Positions 19,177 through 31,982 of a stretch of 42,532 nt of DNA are shown in pieces. Within the stretch, counting starts at the first letter, position 1, and each line of letters starts with the position of its first letter. Both the position numbers and the translations under genes were made by a program. A model generated the notes under the pieces. It was not told the DNA's origin and searched no databases. It saw only the letters and a list, made by a program, of their open reading frames with translations. Source of the DNA: Folioceros fuciformis (lineage: Eukaryota; Anthocerotophyta; Anthocerotopsida; Anthocerotales); contig JBNGIO010001771.1 of assembly GCA_049999805.1 (NCBI GenBank), positions 1 through 42,532 of the forward strand, written 5' to 3'.

Positions 19177-22100
19177 TCATGGATAGGCCAGGCAGAGTCT
19201 GGTCTTGGGCATGTCGAGTATCATTGAGTTGAGCATATCAGCGAGTATGGCATCTGCAATTTCTGTGACCAGAACAACATTGGCCTCCAGCCACGATGTG
19301 TGCCATTCTTTACCGGTTGTGATCACTTGCTTCTGTAGAAAACCCTGGGATTGATCGGGGCATGCTCCTGTACTGTTGACCAGTTCCACATCTTCTATGA
19401 TGGCGGCCAAGGCTGTTTGCAAGGGATGCCCTGCTAGTGAGTCCCCTGGCTCCCAGCCAGAATCATGAATGTTCTTGCACATAGGGCTCACAAGAGACGC
19501 CTGTATCTGGCAGCTTTCATTCACAGCGTCAAACAACACCCTGTTGTACATGTTCTGAGGGGACTCTGCTGAGTTCTTGCCAGTGACAGATTTTTGGTAG
19601 CTCTGTATGTCGTTGAACACCTTCCTGTCCAGCTCCAGTTGCTTCCCAGATGAGTTTCCGGCGACAGTACCGGTCCCTTGGTGACTGGAGAATCTGATGA
19701 GGGTTTCAACGTACTCAGTTGCATAGGATGGGGTTAAGCTCCACGGTGGGCAGTTCTCACGCTCAGCTGGCGCTGCTGAGTGTGGAGGAACTTTAAGTCC
19801 TTTCGGACTGTTTGCTGTTTGTTTAGGAAGCTGGAGGACTGTACGTATGTTTGGATGATCTTTGTCAGAATGTAGTGGGGGTCTTAAGCTGGTCCTCACC
19901 TTCCGCTTGATTGAATTTGCCGAGTTGTAGAAAGGATCATGCCACTGCCCGGCTGAGACTCCCATGGTCGAGTGAACCTTTCTGTCAACAGTTTCTGCAA
20001 AAGGACCCGCCCGCTCTTAGAAAGGAAGACTTACTGAGGTTATTGCAAACACCAAAACTTTTTGATGAAAACTAAAGAAGTAGAACCTGCTGTTCTGGCA
20101 CATCAAAGATTTGGTTGAAGACGTACAGTGCTTTTACCAGATAACTCCGCCTGCAACATGTTGTCAAGGAGTGTACTTGTCAAGACGTCTGCTAGGAGGC
20201 TATACTTCGCACTTCTTTCTGTTTCACTTAATGGCCTCTTTCTGGCTACGTCTGACGGTTGTAGAACATCTGTGTTTCTGGGGTCTACATCTGTGTTACT
20301 GATTCTACAGTCTTCATCTCGGCTCCCCCGGAATCTCGAGGCTGCTTCATGATCGTCTTCCTTCATGTTTTGGCTAACCTTCTCTGGAAATCTGACTTCA
20401 AGGTAAGTTGAAGAAGGTTGTGCACGGGCATGTTCCTCTGGTCGGACCAGCCTTTCACTCAGTACATTTTCATGGGCTTCTTGCTGATGTCGACCTTCAC
20501 AAGCTCCAGTCGTGGTACCCACGGGTGTTGTGTCGCACTTCGGACTGCCTGTAGGAAGAACTTCTTCACTAGAAGAAGCGGGAAGTACCATTTCAGGCCA
20601 ATAAGCTTGCCCATTGCCTGCCCCATTAGTCTTCCTTATCGTGGAAGTTTGGGACGCTTCCGTTTCCCCAGAAGTTGTTTTAGAAGTCTGCACAGAATCT
20701 GCCTCCTCCTCTATACTTGGGTTCAAATAGCGAGCTGACCGAAACGTCCCACGATCCTTCTCATGGGACATGGTGGTATCAAAGCCTTGAATCTGTCCAC
20801 AGCGGTCGGTCCATGTCTCATGGCTTTCCACCGAGTTCCTCTCGCTGTGGCCACTAGCAGTGAATCTGCTCTCCGAATTCTCTTCATCTTCGCACACAAT
20901 GTCCTCCGGGATGTCTTCGTCTCGCATGCAATTCCAAGTGGATTGGATAATAGCGTCTGGAGCCATGTGATAGACTGGGATTGATGACGGTTCTTCGTCA
21001 GGTTTGTTTGTTGCGTGAACCTGAGTTGAAATGGTTGATTCAGCTCTTTGATTTTGGATGGTTGCTGCCTCATGGGTGGTCTGACCTCCTTCATGGGTAA
21101 GTGCAGCATCCTGATTGTCATCTGATGCAGTCGATTTCCCACATAAGCCTGATGAACTGAAGCTATCCTCTAGGTGCGTTGGGTTGCTTTCTAAGGCTGG
21201 CCTTTCGTCAGTGTCTGAGTCTACACTGGAAGACATCTGAGACTTGTCACCAAGAGAGTCATTAAGGGAGGGCAAAGCATCCAATAGCTGCTGCCTTTTG
21301 TCTAGAGACATTGGAGGTTTGGTATCATTAGGCTGCATACTTTTTCCCACACCTTGTAAAAGAGCGTGGAATGTTTCCTTCAATGCTGCATTTCTCTGTT
21401 GGTGATCTTCCAACGCCTTCTTCTCCGGAACCACAACTCCTTCATCCGGCCCATGGGAATGATCATTTGGTATACGACAGGGACTACTAACAGAACTACT
21501 GCTTTCGTTGTCATCTTCCTGTCTGTTGCTCTTGGTCTGCGTCATATCCTCTGGTCTGCTGGATATGGCACTGAAACATGATTCGACTTTCATGTCTTCT
21601 TCTTGAACTGAATGGTTAAAAGAACAGCTGTCTTCCTCAGCAGTTGAAGCTGTTTGATTACAAGAAATGTGCTCCGAGATAATGCTCAAGCATATCCCAG
21701 TCTGCAGTGCATCACCAGGCTGCCCAGCTTTTTTGACTTGCCCAGCAGTTTCCACCACTGCGTGAGTCCGGCTGACCGCAGCCATTTCCTTGCAACTCAG
21801 ATTCACAGCTGGTTTCTTGTCTGTACCGAAAGGTCTGATCTCTTCTCCAGAAGATGGAGATTGCAGATTGTTGCACGCATAATTTCTGGTGCATTCTGTA
21901 CTGTTGTCCGGGCTCTGCAGATCAACGGTTTCTGTGCGAAAAGCCTTGAGGTGGGTTATCTGAGCGGGCATCTGATTCTCGACGTCCTTATCTCGGGTGC
22001 CATCGGCAAGGTGACATGCAGCCACCTTTGAGGGAATCTGGTAGTTTGCATTGATCAGTTTATAGGGCCTGTTGATGGGCACAGATCGGTTTGCTATGAA

Positions 22101-25100
22101 AAGGTCACCAGCCTCCTGTGAGTTGCCTTGAAATGGAGGAAGTTCAATAGTAGTGAGGCCTTCGTACACAGATTCACGAGGCTTGTCGTCCTCAAGCTCT
22201 GCGAGTAGGATAATTTCTTCCTCAATCTCTGTATCTTCTATCACAGCGGTACTTCGAAGACCGTCACGAGGTTCCTTCTGTGGAACATTGAACTGTTTGA
22301 GCTTTTGTGTTCTTGGGACGGAAGTGACACTGAATTCACTGATAATACTTTCTTCGGACTCCTTTGATGTGATGTCGTTCCATGAAGTTCTACCGTGTAC
22401 ATCCTTTCTGCCTTTGTGATTGCGAAATTGGGCTCGCCCGGCCATGTCATTAGGACCTGTTCTGTCAGTCAGTGACAATGAAGCTTCTGCACAATGTGTT
22501 GCCTGAGCAGCCGGTTGCACAGGGCTCTTTGTGGAAGTTGGTGACCTCTTCTGAATCGATTGATTGCTATTCATGGCCACTGTCTCCACGTGCTTCCGTT
22601 GTTCACCAAATCTTGAAGACTGTCTAGCCTTCAGGCAGCTGGAGGTATCAGCAGAAGTCTGTGTGACCTTTCCGGGAGCCCCAGGGTCCTTGTGTGCGCG
22701 ACCACATTTCAACTCATCTCTCCTTCCGCCACCGCCGATTTGCATAACTGGCGTGCTCAGTTTTTGGATTTCGAACTCCACGTCTGTGATCTGTTGCAGA
22801 CTTGCAGCACCTAACTGAGCCCCGTGGCAACCCAGGGAGTTCACTACTGATCTCGTCCCTTCGCTTGCACGTCCCTGGTCACCCTGCCTCACAATCCCTG
22901 CTGAACGAGCATTTGCTGCAGAGAGTGACATTGAGCCCTCATCTTTCACCTTTGATGTAGTATTTTCACTCAGGAAGGAGTCCGAATACCCCTGCATATT
23001 GGACAGTGATGCTTCACGACTATTTGCCTCAACTGGCCTAGTAGACGCCTTTAATTCAGAAGAGTCAGAAGCTATGTCGTCAATGGAAATGATCTTCACG
23101 GCTGAGGCTATGCTTCTTGTGTGTCTGTCGTCAATCGTGAAAGCCATGAAGGGTGAAGTTGTTGTAAAGAAACTTTGACTGGCAATTACGGGCTTCTCCT
23201 GGTCGTTGGAACCTGCTGTTGGAGTGATGTCTCCAATCTGGGACGTAAGCCTCTGTACAGTCCAATCAAGAATGTCATCGAAGCCTCATTAAAAGAGCTT
23301 ATGACAACTTTGGATTCACGTCCCGAAGTAAGAGCGCTAGCTAGACCTGAATCTTCTTCTCCAGTTTCGATTTCTGCACAAGCGAAGGCTTTTTCCGTTC
23401 ACGCTTTGGGGCAACAACTCTGCGTTGCTTAGCAACTCCCGGCACTGTAGGAGGATCTGTTTCATGAGCTTCCAAGCAGCTACCGATGCTCTGAATACCC
23501 GAGGGGACAAATGCATGAACCTTGGCGCAAGAAATCACAATGAGGAGGGGTGGGTTCAGAGTCTTCACCTGTTCTCTTGCTGGTTTTCTTGTCCAGCTTG
23601 ACTTGATGTAGCATGGACTTCTTCATGGATTGAAGTGCAGCTGTCCTCCTTTGTACCTGCGGAGATGGCTGTTCAGGAGTCACCTCATGCTTCGTTGTCA
23701 GAGTCGATCCCTTTGGTACAGGTTGTACAGCAGAAACTTTGAGATCTTCACCACACTTGGCACTCTGTAGATGCAGCCATTGTTAGGACCATTGATATCC
23801 ATCGAAATTACCCTGTGGTCTCCGTCTGTGTACGAATGAATAAAGCAGACAACCTTTTTAGGACTCGCTTGCAATTTCCACATGCCGTCACTTGATACTG
23901 CTATGTGGCTTTCCGTCTCTGCTGAGAATCCTTGTGATTCTGCGTCATCCAGGTGTTGCATCCGCCGCAGCTTGCGAAGTAGTCGTTGTTCCTTCCGGAG
24001 TTGCATTCTTACCTGTCGCACATGAATGGAAACACGGATTTGAATCTCTAAAACTAGACATCGGAGATGTCAAAATATGTCACTAATGATTGTTATTCGC
24101 CCTGACCTTATACAGAGCTAGTGCTTCGGCATCATCTTGAGATATCCTGTGCTCCGCACAAGACTCCCTTGTGCAAGCTCTCATGGCGCTGTCCAGGGTA
24201 GTGCCATCGATAGAAATCTATGAAACATGAACATCCGAAAAGTGAGAACATACGCTCTCTTTGGGCCTACAGAATTGAGCTCAATCCGTGTGTTTCCACA
24301 TAGTACTTGTGAAGCTCGGATCAGTGGCTGAGTTTCCATCCTTTCTGTTCTTGTTGGCGCCTGTGGATATGGTTCATGGGCTAAAACACCTTTACTGTTG
24401 GCGCTCAAATGTTTCTTAGGTCGGGTTTTGAGGGCATGCCTGTCGTAACCGCCAGGCAACCATGTTGGGTTCAGTGAAGCATGCAGACAACTCAAGTCAC
24501 ATGGACATACTAGCTTGCCTGCCTGACCATGACGTCATCTGTATACAGGAGGAGCGCATCAAGAAGTAGGACTGTTTTAGGCGGCCAGCTGACCCTGACC
24601 TTGATAGCAGGTCTTCTCCCCAAAACTCATGTTTCCCATTGCTCCGTTCAGTTGCCCTGACTGCAGAAAGAAAACCAAGCTATTGTAAAGAATCCTTCCA
24701 GGGAAACGGGTCCAGAGGAAGTTCGGGCTAGATGTACTGACCAGGGACAGCACTGGCCTCGAACTCATTTTGCATGGTTCTGACAAAATCTGCTGTAGCA
24801 GGCCGTTGGGATGGACGCCTTTTGGGCTTGCCGGAAATTTCTGTCATAATCTCAGCTACTATCGCTTCGGAGTCACCGAGATCGCTTATGTCATCTGTAT
24901 ACGCGACAGCAGAATAGGTCTTCATTCCTGACGAGCTTGATAGTGATCGGTGACCGTGAGACGTCGTTTCCGCAAAGGACAGTCTTTGTTGCTGTCGTCC
25001 ATAATTGCCAACTTCACGGGGCAGAGACGAGGTTGAGGATACAGGAGCATTTTTTCTCTCTCGAGCCTTAAGCTGTTCGGCCTTTCGTTTCGAGTACACA

Positions 25101-28100
25101 TTGATTATACTGAAAGAATCTCTTGTCCTTGGCAACTTCCATTCATAGTCGAACATCATGCCATCCACCTCAGACGAAGTATCCACCTCCTTGCTCCATT
25201 CTTTGAGGTTCTGTGGTGTCCCAGTTGTACATTTGTTGGAGTCCATTTTGTCTTTGCAAGGGCTAACTTGAAATTCTCTGCAATTCGTCCTGCTTACATC
25301 TAAACTTGACGGTGCTGATGAGCAACAGATGCTGGGGAGAGCAGCAGAGTCACCTATGATAGACTTATTGCAGTTGTTCGCACCATCCATAGTTTCACCC
25401 GCTTCTGCAAGTTCTGGAGTTTGAGTTTGCTCACTTGCTCTGTAGTTGTAAGGTCCTGACAGAGATACTCCTGCTTGTTCCAGCTCGCTGAGATCCAAAG
25501 CCCCCCTTCTAAAGCCCTTCGAAGCACCTGGCCTTGGAGGGATGGCCATCGCAGAATAAGAGGCCCTCACACTCTGGGTGCTGGCTCTGACACCCTGGGT
25601 TGAACCTGTTGTACTTGGACCAGATATCCTCACACTCTGTACGCATGTACGCTGTTCCTTTCGAGCCTCAGGTCTTGACTCTGACCTGATGTCCTTCGTC
25701 TCTCCTCTGCCTTTCGGTGAAGGTGGTCTTAAGACAAAACCTCCGCCGCAGACTCTCTTTCTGTCCTTCTCAGAGGATGGAGACACGTTACCAGTACCTG
25801 CTTGCTTTGTTGTGCTAGCAAACTGCCTGAACGGGGATCCAGGCCTTTGACCGGCAGTAAAATCATGGTTTTGTGACGAGTCACTGAAGTAGACTAACGG
25901 AGGAGATTCCAGTTTTCTCTGCTTCGCTGCTGAAGGAGCAGAAATCGGAGATGAGTTCATAACATCTCTCGGTCGTAGTTTTGCCACTTTCACGTCTGGC
26001 TGCCCTTTCCTCTTCTTTGTAGGCAAGGACAAATCCGGCTTTGCATCCGATCCTTTCCTTCTGTAAGAGGTAGAGACTGGCTGGTTCTTTTCCTTGCTTT
26101 CATGCTTCTCCGCTATGCTTGAAAGATTGCGGTTTTCTTCCTTTGCTGGAGCTGAGTTGCTTTCGTACCAACTCTGTGCACCTTCCGTGATTCTGGAAGT
26201 CAAGGCTTTCTGCCTTTCATCTGGACAGGGTATTACGGATGCCTCCCTAACTGCGTCCTTCTCCCTCCTGCGCTTTTCTTTGCTTTTACCCTTTCCCTTC
26301 GTCATTGTCTTTGAGCTTCCAGAGATTGCTCCTTTTGAACTTTTCTTCCGACCACCTTGGAGTGACCGGATGACTTTTTTCTTGCGACTGTCAATAACCT
26401 CACGCCGCCTTCGCTGTCATCAGACAAGCTAGATATTTTCAAACAAAGAGGGAATTGTTGAGCAGAGACTCCATTTCTTCCACAAAGAAAGTGATTCTGT
26501 TAAAAACTCACACAGCGACAAAGTTCAACTAATCTGCTACACCATTTCAAATCTGAGCAAACAATCTGGCAAGTGCTGACGAGCCTGCAGTCCAGATCCT
26601 ATACGGTGAGTGGCATCCATATCCAAAACGAATCTAAAACTCGTTCAGGTGTGTACCCATCCAGAAGTTCATCAAAATCTCCAAAGAATCATCAGACTAG
26701 CTTCACACCCACTTCAGGTCATCCCGTAATCGGGCCACAAAGAAGAAGATTCTGCATACCTTTCTGTTACCTGCTGCATACGGTGAAGGTGGAGGTCTAG
26801 AGATGAAAACGTTGGTCTATACCTGTAGAACTCCATATATCTGCATAAGTTCTCTTCTTTTCAAAGCATCGCTTCCTCCATAATGGTTCATAGTTGTGGA
26901 GTTCTTCCACCTTGCTTTCTTGTTAGAACCACTGAAAGGATCCTTAGGCTTCGTAGACTTTGGGGTCTTGTGCTGCCGAGATTTACCTTTCCGACCCTTA
27001 CTTGAGCGCAAGACTACATGTATGTTTTGACTAATGGGAGAATCTGTGTCCTCATTTGGTGGCTGCTCTGATGTCCTGCTACTTAAACCAGAGGCGTGCA
27101 CAGGATTCACGTCCTGGGATTCAGCAGTCACCAGTTTGCTCAGACCACTTCGTGTGCTGAGGAAGCCTCCCTCGGAGCTTGCCCAGGGTCCAATTCCATC
27201 AGGTCGTGCAGGATCGAAGTCAGAATTCCATGCGGGTCGTACAACAGGTGGCTTGTCTTTTGCTCTTTCAGCCTCACTGCAACCATAGCAAATGTCTCAA
27301 ACCAGCAAAAATGAGCCAATGAAGCCTCTAGAACGAGAAATCAGGGATCTGGTCTTTGCACACAGAGGAGGTCTAGTGTAAGGTGTGTCAAGCTTACAGT
27401 TCCGTCATGGCCTGGTGGTGAAGTTGCAACAACCTTTCCTTCTCCTTTTTGGCAATAGCCTGAGCATCTGCCTTCCGCTTCTTATCTCTTTGCTCTTTTC
27501 TCCTCATGAACTGTTTTTTCTCCATGAATTTGAGGATCTGCAAGTTTGTGGTGGGCATGATGGCTTGTAGAGAAAGTATTTGAGTGCATCCTACATCCTA
27601 GTGGACTGGGACTTCCCTTTACCAATCTGAGGTTTTAGTAGATCCGTACCTCGGTGAGCTTCTCCGAGCTTCCTTTTCTGGTTGCATTGCGTTGTATAGG
27701 TTGTTCCACAGGTATACTAGAAGTTGTAGGCATTCCCCATCTCCAAGGCCTAGCGTAAGGTTGAGCTAATCTTCTGTCAACAGCATCAGAAGCTGTGAAG
27801 TCATCCCAAGCTCTTTTGAAGAACTCACGGCGGCCTTGAGCAGAAGATGCGGAGTCATTCCTTGATGTCCCCTGTCCGTTCCCAGCAGGTTTAGAGGACG
27901 AAGATCCAGAGGGTGCTGAAACAGGTCTCCTGGATGCCTGTCCCGGAGGCACCCAAGCAGTAGAGATCGGCCGGTTACCAACTGGCAACCGTGCAGATGC
28001 AGGCCTCGAGGAATGTGGGCCCATCGGAGGCAACACACCAAAGGTCATCCTAGAAGGCTGACCTGCAGGTATCCAAGCGGAACTCGGTTTCTCTTTTCCT

Positions 28101-28927
28101 GCTTGGTTAACCCTGGGCTTAGACGGGGAAAATCTATCCTTCCCAGCTGAGTTTATCTCAGAACCTTTTGCATCATGCGCAAATGTCTCCCACTTCCCCG
28201 GAACAGTTTTCTTCAGATGTAGCGGCATCTGTCGTTCTGCAGTTGGAGAAGGTGAGGAAATCTCGTCACCAAATTCCTTCAAATCGTTCACAACAGTCTT
28301 GCCAACAAAGAATTCCTCGAATTTCGACAAGGGAGACATCCACTCCAGTCCTCGAGTCCGTACCGCAGGTTTCCTGATCGTGCGGCATCTAACATTGTCC
28401 GGAATATCGGCCTTCAGTCGGGCCTCAGGCGGCAGTGGCCATTGCACCTTCTCAGAATGTTTTGTGAGAGTGAAATCCCGGCCAAGTATCCTTGTGACAT
28501 CGGACTCGAGGCCCTCCAGTGAGGCATTCCTCAATTCTTTCTCCCTCGCGAACAAGCCCGTCCTTCTCTCCGGAGAAGAGCGAGTAGAACTCAAACTCTC
28601 GACGTCGGACCTGGCAGTTGGCTGAACAGAAAAGCTTTGCTGGCCACCACTCTGAGGCCTCCTTCGTGCAACCCACTCATTCCGTTCCTTGATTGTGTTC
28701 AGAAGCACCTCCACAGCAACAGCCCTGCTCTCTTTTTCTACCTCCTGCTGCCGAGGGCTCCTGAGGGACGACTTCCGAGGAGGAGTGCGTGGAGAAGGCT
28801 TAGAATGCCTCAAATACTGCACGAAGAAATCCAGCTCCGCCGGGGCATTCTTCGCTATGAGCCTGACGAGCTCAGGACTCACGTACTCCGGAAGTGGATC
28901 CTGAGAAGACCTAGGGCTGCTCACCAT
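19177..28927 (-). CDS. Very large, mostly disordered protein with CEP350/TRM-like C-terminal motifs (12 exons)
   Basis: The exons I join are 28927-27650, 27537-27398, 27276-26823, 26413-24742, 24660-24600, 24490-24254, 24188-24107, 24012-23854, 23764-23569, 23468-23347, 23252-20138 and 19994-19177. Phases agree throughout and give 2,777 residues. A short folded start (YVSPELVRLIAKNAPAELDF) precedes Ser/Pro/Lys-rich disorder. A basic coiled-coil segment (KFMEKKQFMRRKEQRDKKR) lies near residues 428-470 and a second (MQLRKEQRLLRKLRRMQ) near 1310. The end carries YSLLADVLTSTLLDNML (about 2484), YNRVLFDAVNE (about 2655) and VVLVTEIADAILADML (about 2745). That order resembles the C-termini of CEP350 and plant TRM (DUF4378) proteins, which recruit FOP/TON1-type proteins to centrosomes or cortical microtubules. 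That homology is inference. The junctions at 24490, 24188 and 23468 rest on phase alone. It could be two genes, but no start is needed at 23147. Confidence 0.75.
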
Positions 28928-29991
28928 CTTGCCAACTTCTCAAACACCATCACTGGCCATGTCCAAGCTGAAATCCCTCACCAAGCTTGGCCGCTTTCCC
29001 ATGAACCTCCCTCCATTCCCAGGCCCACCACACAAATGCAAAATGCCTGCTCCTGCACTTGTGACCAGCAAAGATAGACGGGGCCACACAAAATCAGTGC
29101 ACCAAACCTAATCAAGAACGGATATTCTATCCTCCTACCTACACAAAGTTCTGTCCGGCTCATCCCACAGGACCAAAGAAACAGCAAGAAGGCAATTGTA
29201 CAATCTCCAAGACCTCCTGAGTGCATCCAATCCCCAGCACACGAGCAACACCAGTCAAATGCGCATCAATTCTACAGGCAAATCCCATTTCCGAATCTTT
29301 CACAAGAACAAGAAATAGCAGTCAGATGAGCAGAATGCAGAGGATTGACACGACAACGAAATACTGCACATACCACCAAAAGTCAGGAGAAAACACGAGC
29401 AGCATCGCTGCAACTGCGCCGCACACAGAGAAAACCATGGCCAGCAAACCAAAGAACAAACTGACAAACATTCTGCAGGATCGCTGCGAACCTTCACAGC
29501 CGACAGCCCGACCCCGACCCCGACCCCGACGAGGCGAGGCGAGGCGAGGCGAGGACGCGCAAAGCTCAGGAAGGAGACGTCTCGCTGCAGCTACACAAGG
29601 CGAGGCGAGGATCGAAGAAGCACAAGAGCAAGGTGAAAGAATCGGGAACGAAACCGCAGAGAAACGTATCATCAAGGAGCCGAGTCCCGCCGCCTAGACC
29701 GCTTTCCCGGACCTTGAAAGAGGCCTCCCACTGATTCCCTCCCCGCAGCCTGGCCCAACGGTTTCGGACCAGACAGCACAGGGTTCTGACACAGCCAGCT
29801 GTTACTGTTAAGTTTCTGTTAAGAAGACGGCGGACCAATGGGCGGCTGCCGACCCGTCCGGTGGTCCAGGGTTTTACAGCTTGAGCGGCTGGCTTAAGGG
29901 AGAATTAGCCTGACTCTTCCGTTGTTGGTGCCTCCAGCAGCCTCCTGGATACCGCCCGGTTGCTGAGACTGTGAAGTGCGATTTTTTGGCT
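28928..29991. promoter_or_regulatory. Divergent promoter region between the large gene and the amidase
   Basis: This 1,064 bp region separates two genes transcribed away from each other and should hold both promoters and 5' UTRs. I see no conserved gene in it. Short reading frames around 29221-29697 follow the simple repeats at 29507-29553 and are not supported. Confidence 0.55.
29507..29553. repeat. Compound microsatellite (CCCCGA)n then (GAGGC)n
   Basis: About four CCCCGA units are followed directly by about four to five GAGGC units, with a further GAGGCGAGG near 29599-29608. It lies in the divergent spacer, about 450 bp before the amidase start. Confidence 0.85.
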
Positions 29992-31639
29992 ATGGGAAGC
30001 GAAGCTCGGTTAGTGACTGTGTCGTCTGTGCAGTTCGCTTGCACAGACGATGTTGAGACCAACGTGCAAACAGCTGAGAGGTGGGGGGAGGCGAATGAAT
30101 TCGAATTCGTTGGAATACGCGAATTCTGGGATCGGTGTGGGTGAATTGTGTGGGATGGGAGGATTGATTTCTCTGCTTCCCTGATTGCTTGCTTCCTTCC
30201 TTCCTTGTCTGGGAGCAGGATGATCAGAGAGGCTCACAAGAAGGGAGCACAAATCGTGCTGGTTCAGGCAAGTTTGCACGGCTCGTGTGGGAATTGGGAG
30301 TCTGGTATCCAGGTTTGTGCGAGCAGGTTGTCATTTGGGTTCCTTCGCTCTTGCTGCGCCCTCGTGCAGGAGCTCTTCGAAGGCCACTACTTCTGCCAGG
30401 CGCAAAGAGAGGACTTCTTTCTGCGAGCTCACCCTCGAGATGGGCATCCCACGATTGTCCGGTGCCGTGCTACTTCTTGTCCCATCGATCTGCGGTTTTG
30501 GTTGTGGAGAAGATTTGTGTCGGAGCTTATTTGATGGCTGGTTTTTTGTTTTCTTACATCAGGATGCAGAAACTGGCCAAGGAACTGGCGGTGGTGATAC
30601 CAGTCAGCTTCTTCGAGAAGGCCAACAACGCGTACTATAACTCCATCGTCGTCATAGATGCTGATGGAACAGACCTCGGGTTGTACAGGAAGTCTCACAT
30701 TCCTGATGGGCCGGGTATGGTGAACTCACCACATCTTTTCACGACAATTCTTCCTGAGGAGAAACAACACTGCACGCTGACCCTGACTGTTTCCATACTG
30801 TTCATCAGGGTATGAGGAGAAGTTCTACTTTAATCCTGGAGACACAGGCTTTAAGGTAAGCGCCTTCGCTAACTTGTTGGCTGCCTCAGCACCCTCTCAC
30901 ACTTGCTGCTTGGAGATCTTCTACATAACCTCTCTCTCTGCAGGTCTTCCAGACCAAGTATGCCAAGGTCGGTGTTGCAATTTGCTGGGACCAGTGGTTC
31001 CCGGAAGCAGCTCGTGCCATGACTCTTATGGGAGCAGAGGTGCTCTTTTATCCGACTGCCATTGGATCCGAACCTCAGGATCATGGTCTGGATTCCAAGG
31101 ATCATTGGAGGAGAGTCATGCAAGGCCATGCTGGGGCGAATGTGGTTAGTTCTGTCTGCAGAAACTGCTTTCCCATGGGGCCCTTTGAAAAACAAGGATG
31201 GCACGGCTTGCACACGCCTTGGTTGCTTTGCTGATGAACAGAGCTCTTGTCACCTTCCTGCAGATCCCTTTGGTGGCATCCAACCGTATCGGGGTGGAAA
31301 TCGTTGAAACAGAGCACGGGCCGCAGAAGCTGACCTTCTACGGCCACTCCTTCATCGCAGGCAGGCCATGTTCACATCGCACACATCTTGTATCCATGTT
31401 TAGGTTTTCCAAACCTGCATTTCAATCAGCTCACCTGCATCTGCTCCTGCTGTTCAGGACCTACCGGAGAGCTTGCTGATGCAGCAGAAGCCGAGGAAGC
31501 TGTGCTCATAGCCACCTTCGATCTGGACAACATCAGGCGGAAGCGAAGCGGCTGGGGCATCTTCCGAGACAGGAGGCCCGACTTGTACAAAGTGCTGCTC
31601 ACGTTGGACGGGACCAGTCTTCCTCCTAATTATGCTTAA
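29992..31639 (+). CDS. CPA: N-carbamoylputrescine amidase (8 exons)
   Basis: This nitrilase-superfamily enzyme hydrolyses N-carbamoylputrescine to putrescine, CO2 and ammonia in the arginine decarboxylase route to polyamines. It is normally cytosolic, and no transit peptide is seen. Exons are 29992-30080, 30219-30267, 30370-30461, 30563-30714, 30809-30855, 30944-31144, 31264-31360 and 31458-31639, giving 302 residues, the family length. The catalytic triad is intact: Glu47 in ELFEGHYF, Lys120 in YRKSHIPDGPGYEEKFYF, and Cys157 in VGVAICWDQWFPEAARAM. FYPTAIGSEPQD, HWRRVMQGHAGANV and IFRDRRPDLYKVLLT confirm the plant CPA family. Introns 2 and 7 use GC donors. It is divergent from the large gene, and the F-box gene follows 343 bp downstream on the same strand. 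Confidence 0.97.
30268..30369 (+). other. GC-AG intron 2 of the amidase
   Basis: The exon end CTGGTTCAG is followed by GCAAGT, the optimal GC donor, and the intron ends at TCGTGCAG. The nearest GT would shift the frame and destroy the conserved VLVQ-ELFEG active-site junction. Confidence 0.9.
31361..31457 (+). other. GC-AG intron 7 of the amidase
   Basis: The exon end ATCGCAG is followed by GCAGGC, and the intron ends at TGTTCAG. The next GT downstream would bring in an immediate stop, while the GC junction restores the family sequence SFIAG-PTGEL. Confidence 0.85.
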
Positions 31640-31982
31640 AGTCTGCAGCATCCTTTGTCAGGGAAAGCTAGCTTTTCTTTGCCGAGCTTGCAGCTGTGCT
31701 TTGTTGAGAGACGGGAAGTGACGGCTATGGCGGCTTGCTTCCCTCGTGCGATCTTCCTCGTTGCTCGATTTTTGCAGCAAATGCCTCGAGCTCCGTTCTT
31801 CCCATTGGCAGCACAACAGCTACAAGTCGCCTGTCGCATATCTCGTTCACCGGTCCAGCTGGCTGAGATATAGCACGGACAAGTGGCCCGATGCAGCTAG
31901 CAAGAGTAGTGCGTGAAACGCGAGTTGTGTTTGCCCTACACCCGTTGTGCGACACCCTGTTCGGTTTCTGCGGCTGGCGTGC
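31640..31982. other. Spacer between amidase and F-box gene
   Basis: This 343 bp stretch holds the amidase 3' UTR and the F-box promoter or 5' UTR. No other gene is visible. A T-rich block begins just beyond it at about 31991. Confidence 0.5.

Noticed and set aside
20103-23147. A separate gene starting at the ATG at 23147
   Set aside because: The frame stays open upstream of this ATG to an acceptor at 23253, with protein-like content (RLTSQIGDITPTAG), and joins in phase to the exon ending KLEKKIQ. It is better read as exon 11 of the large gene.
29221-29697. 158-codon plus-strand frame and its 117-codon antisense
   Set aside because: Both depend on the GC-rich simple repeats at 29507-29608 and have no conserved content.
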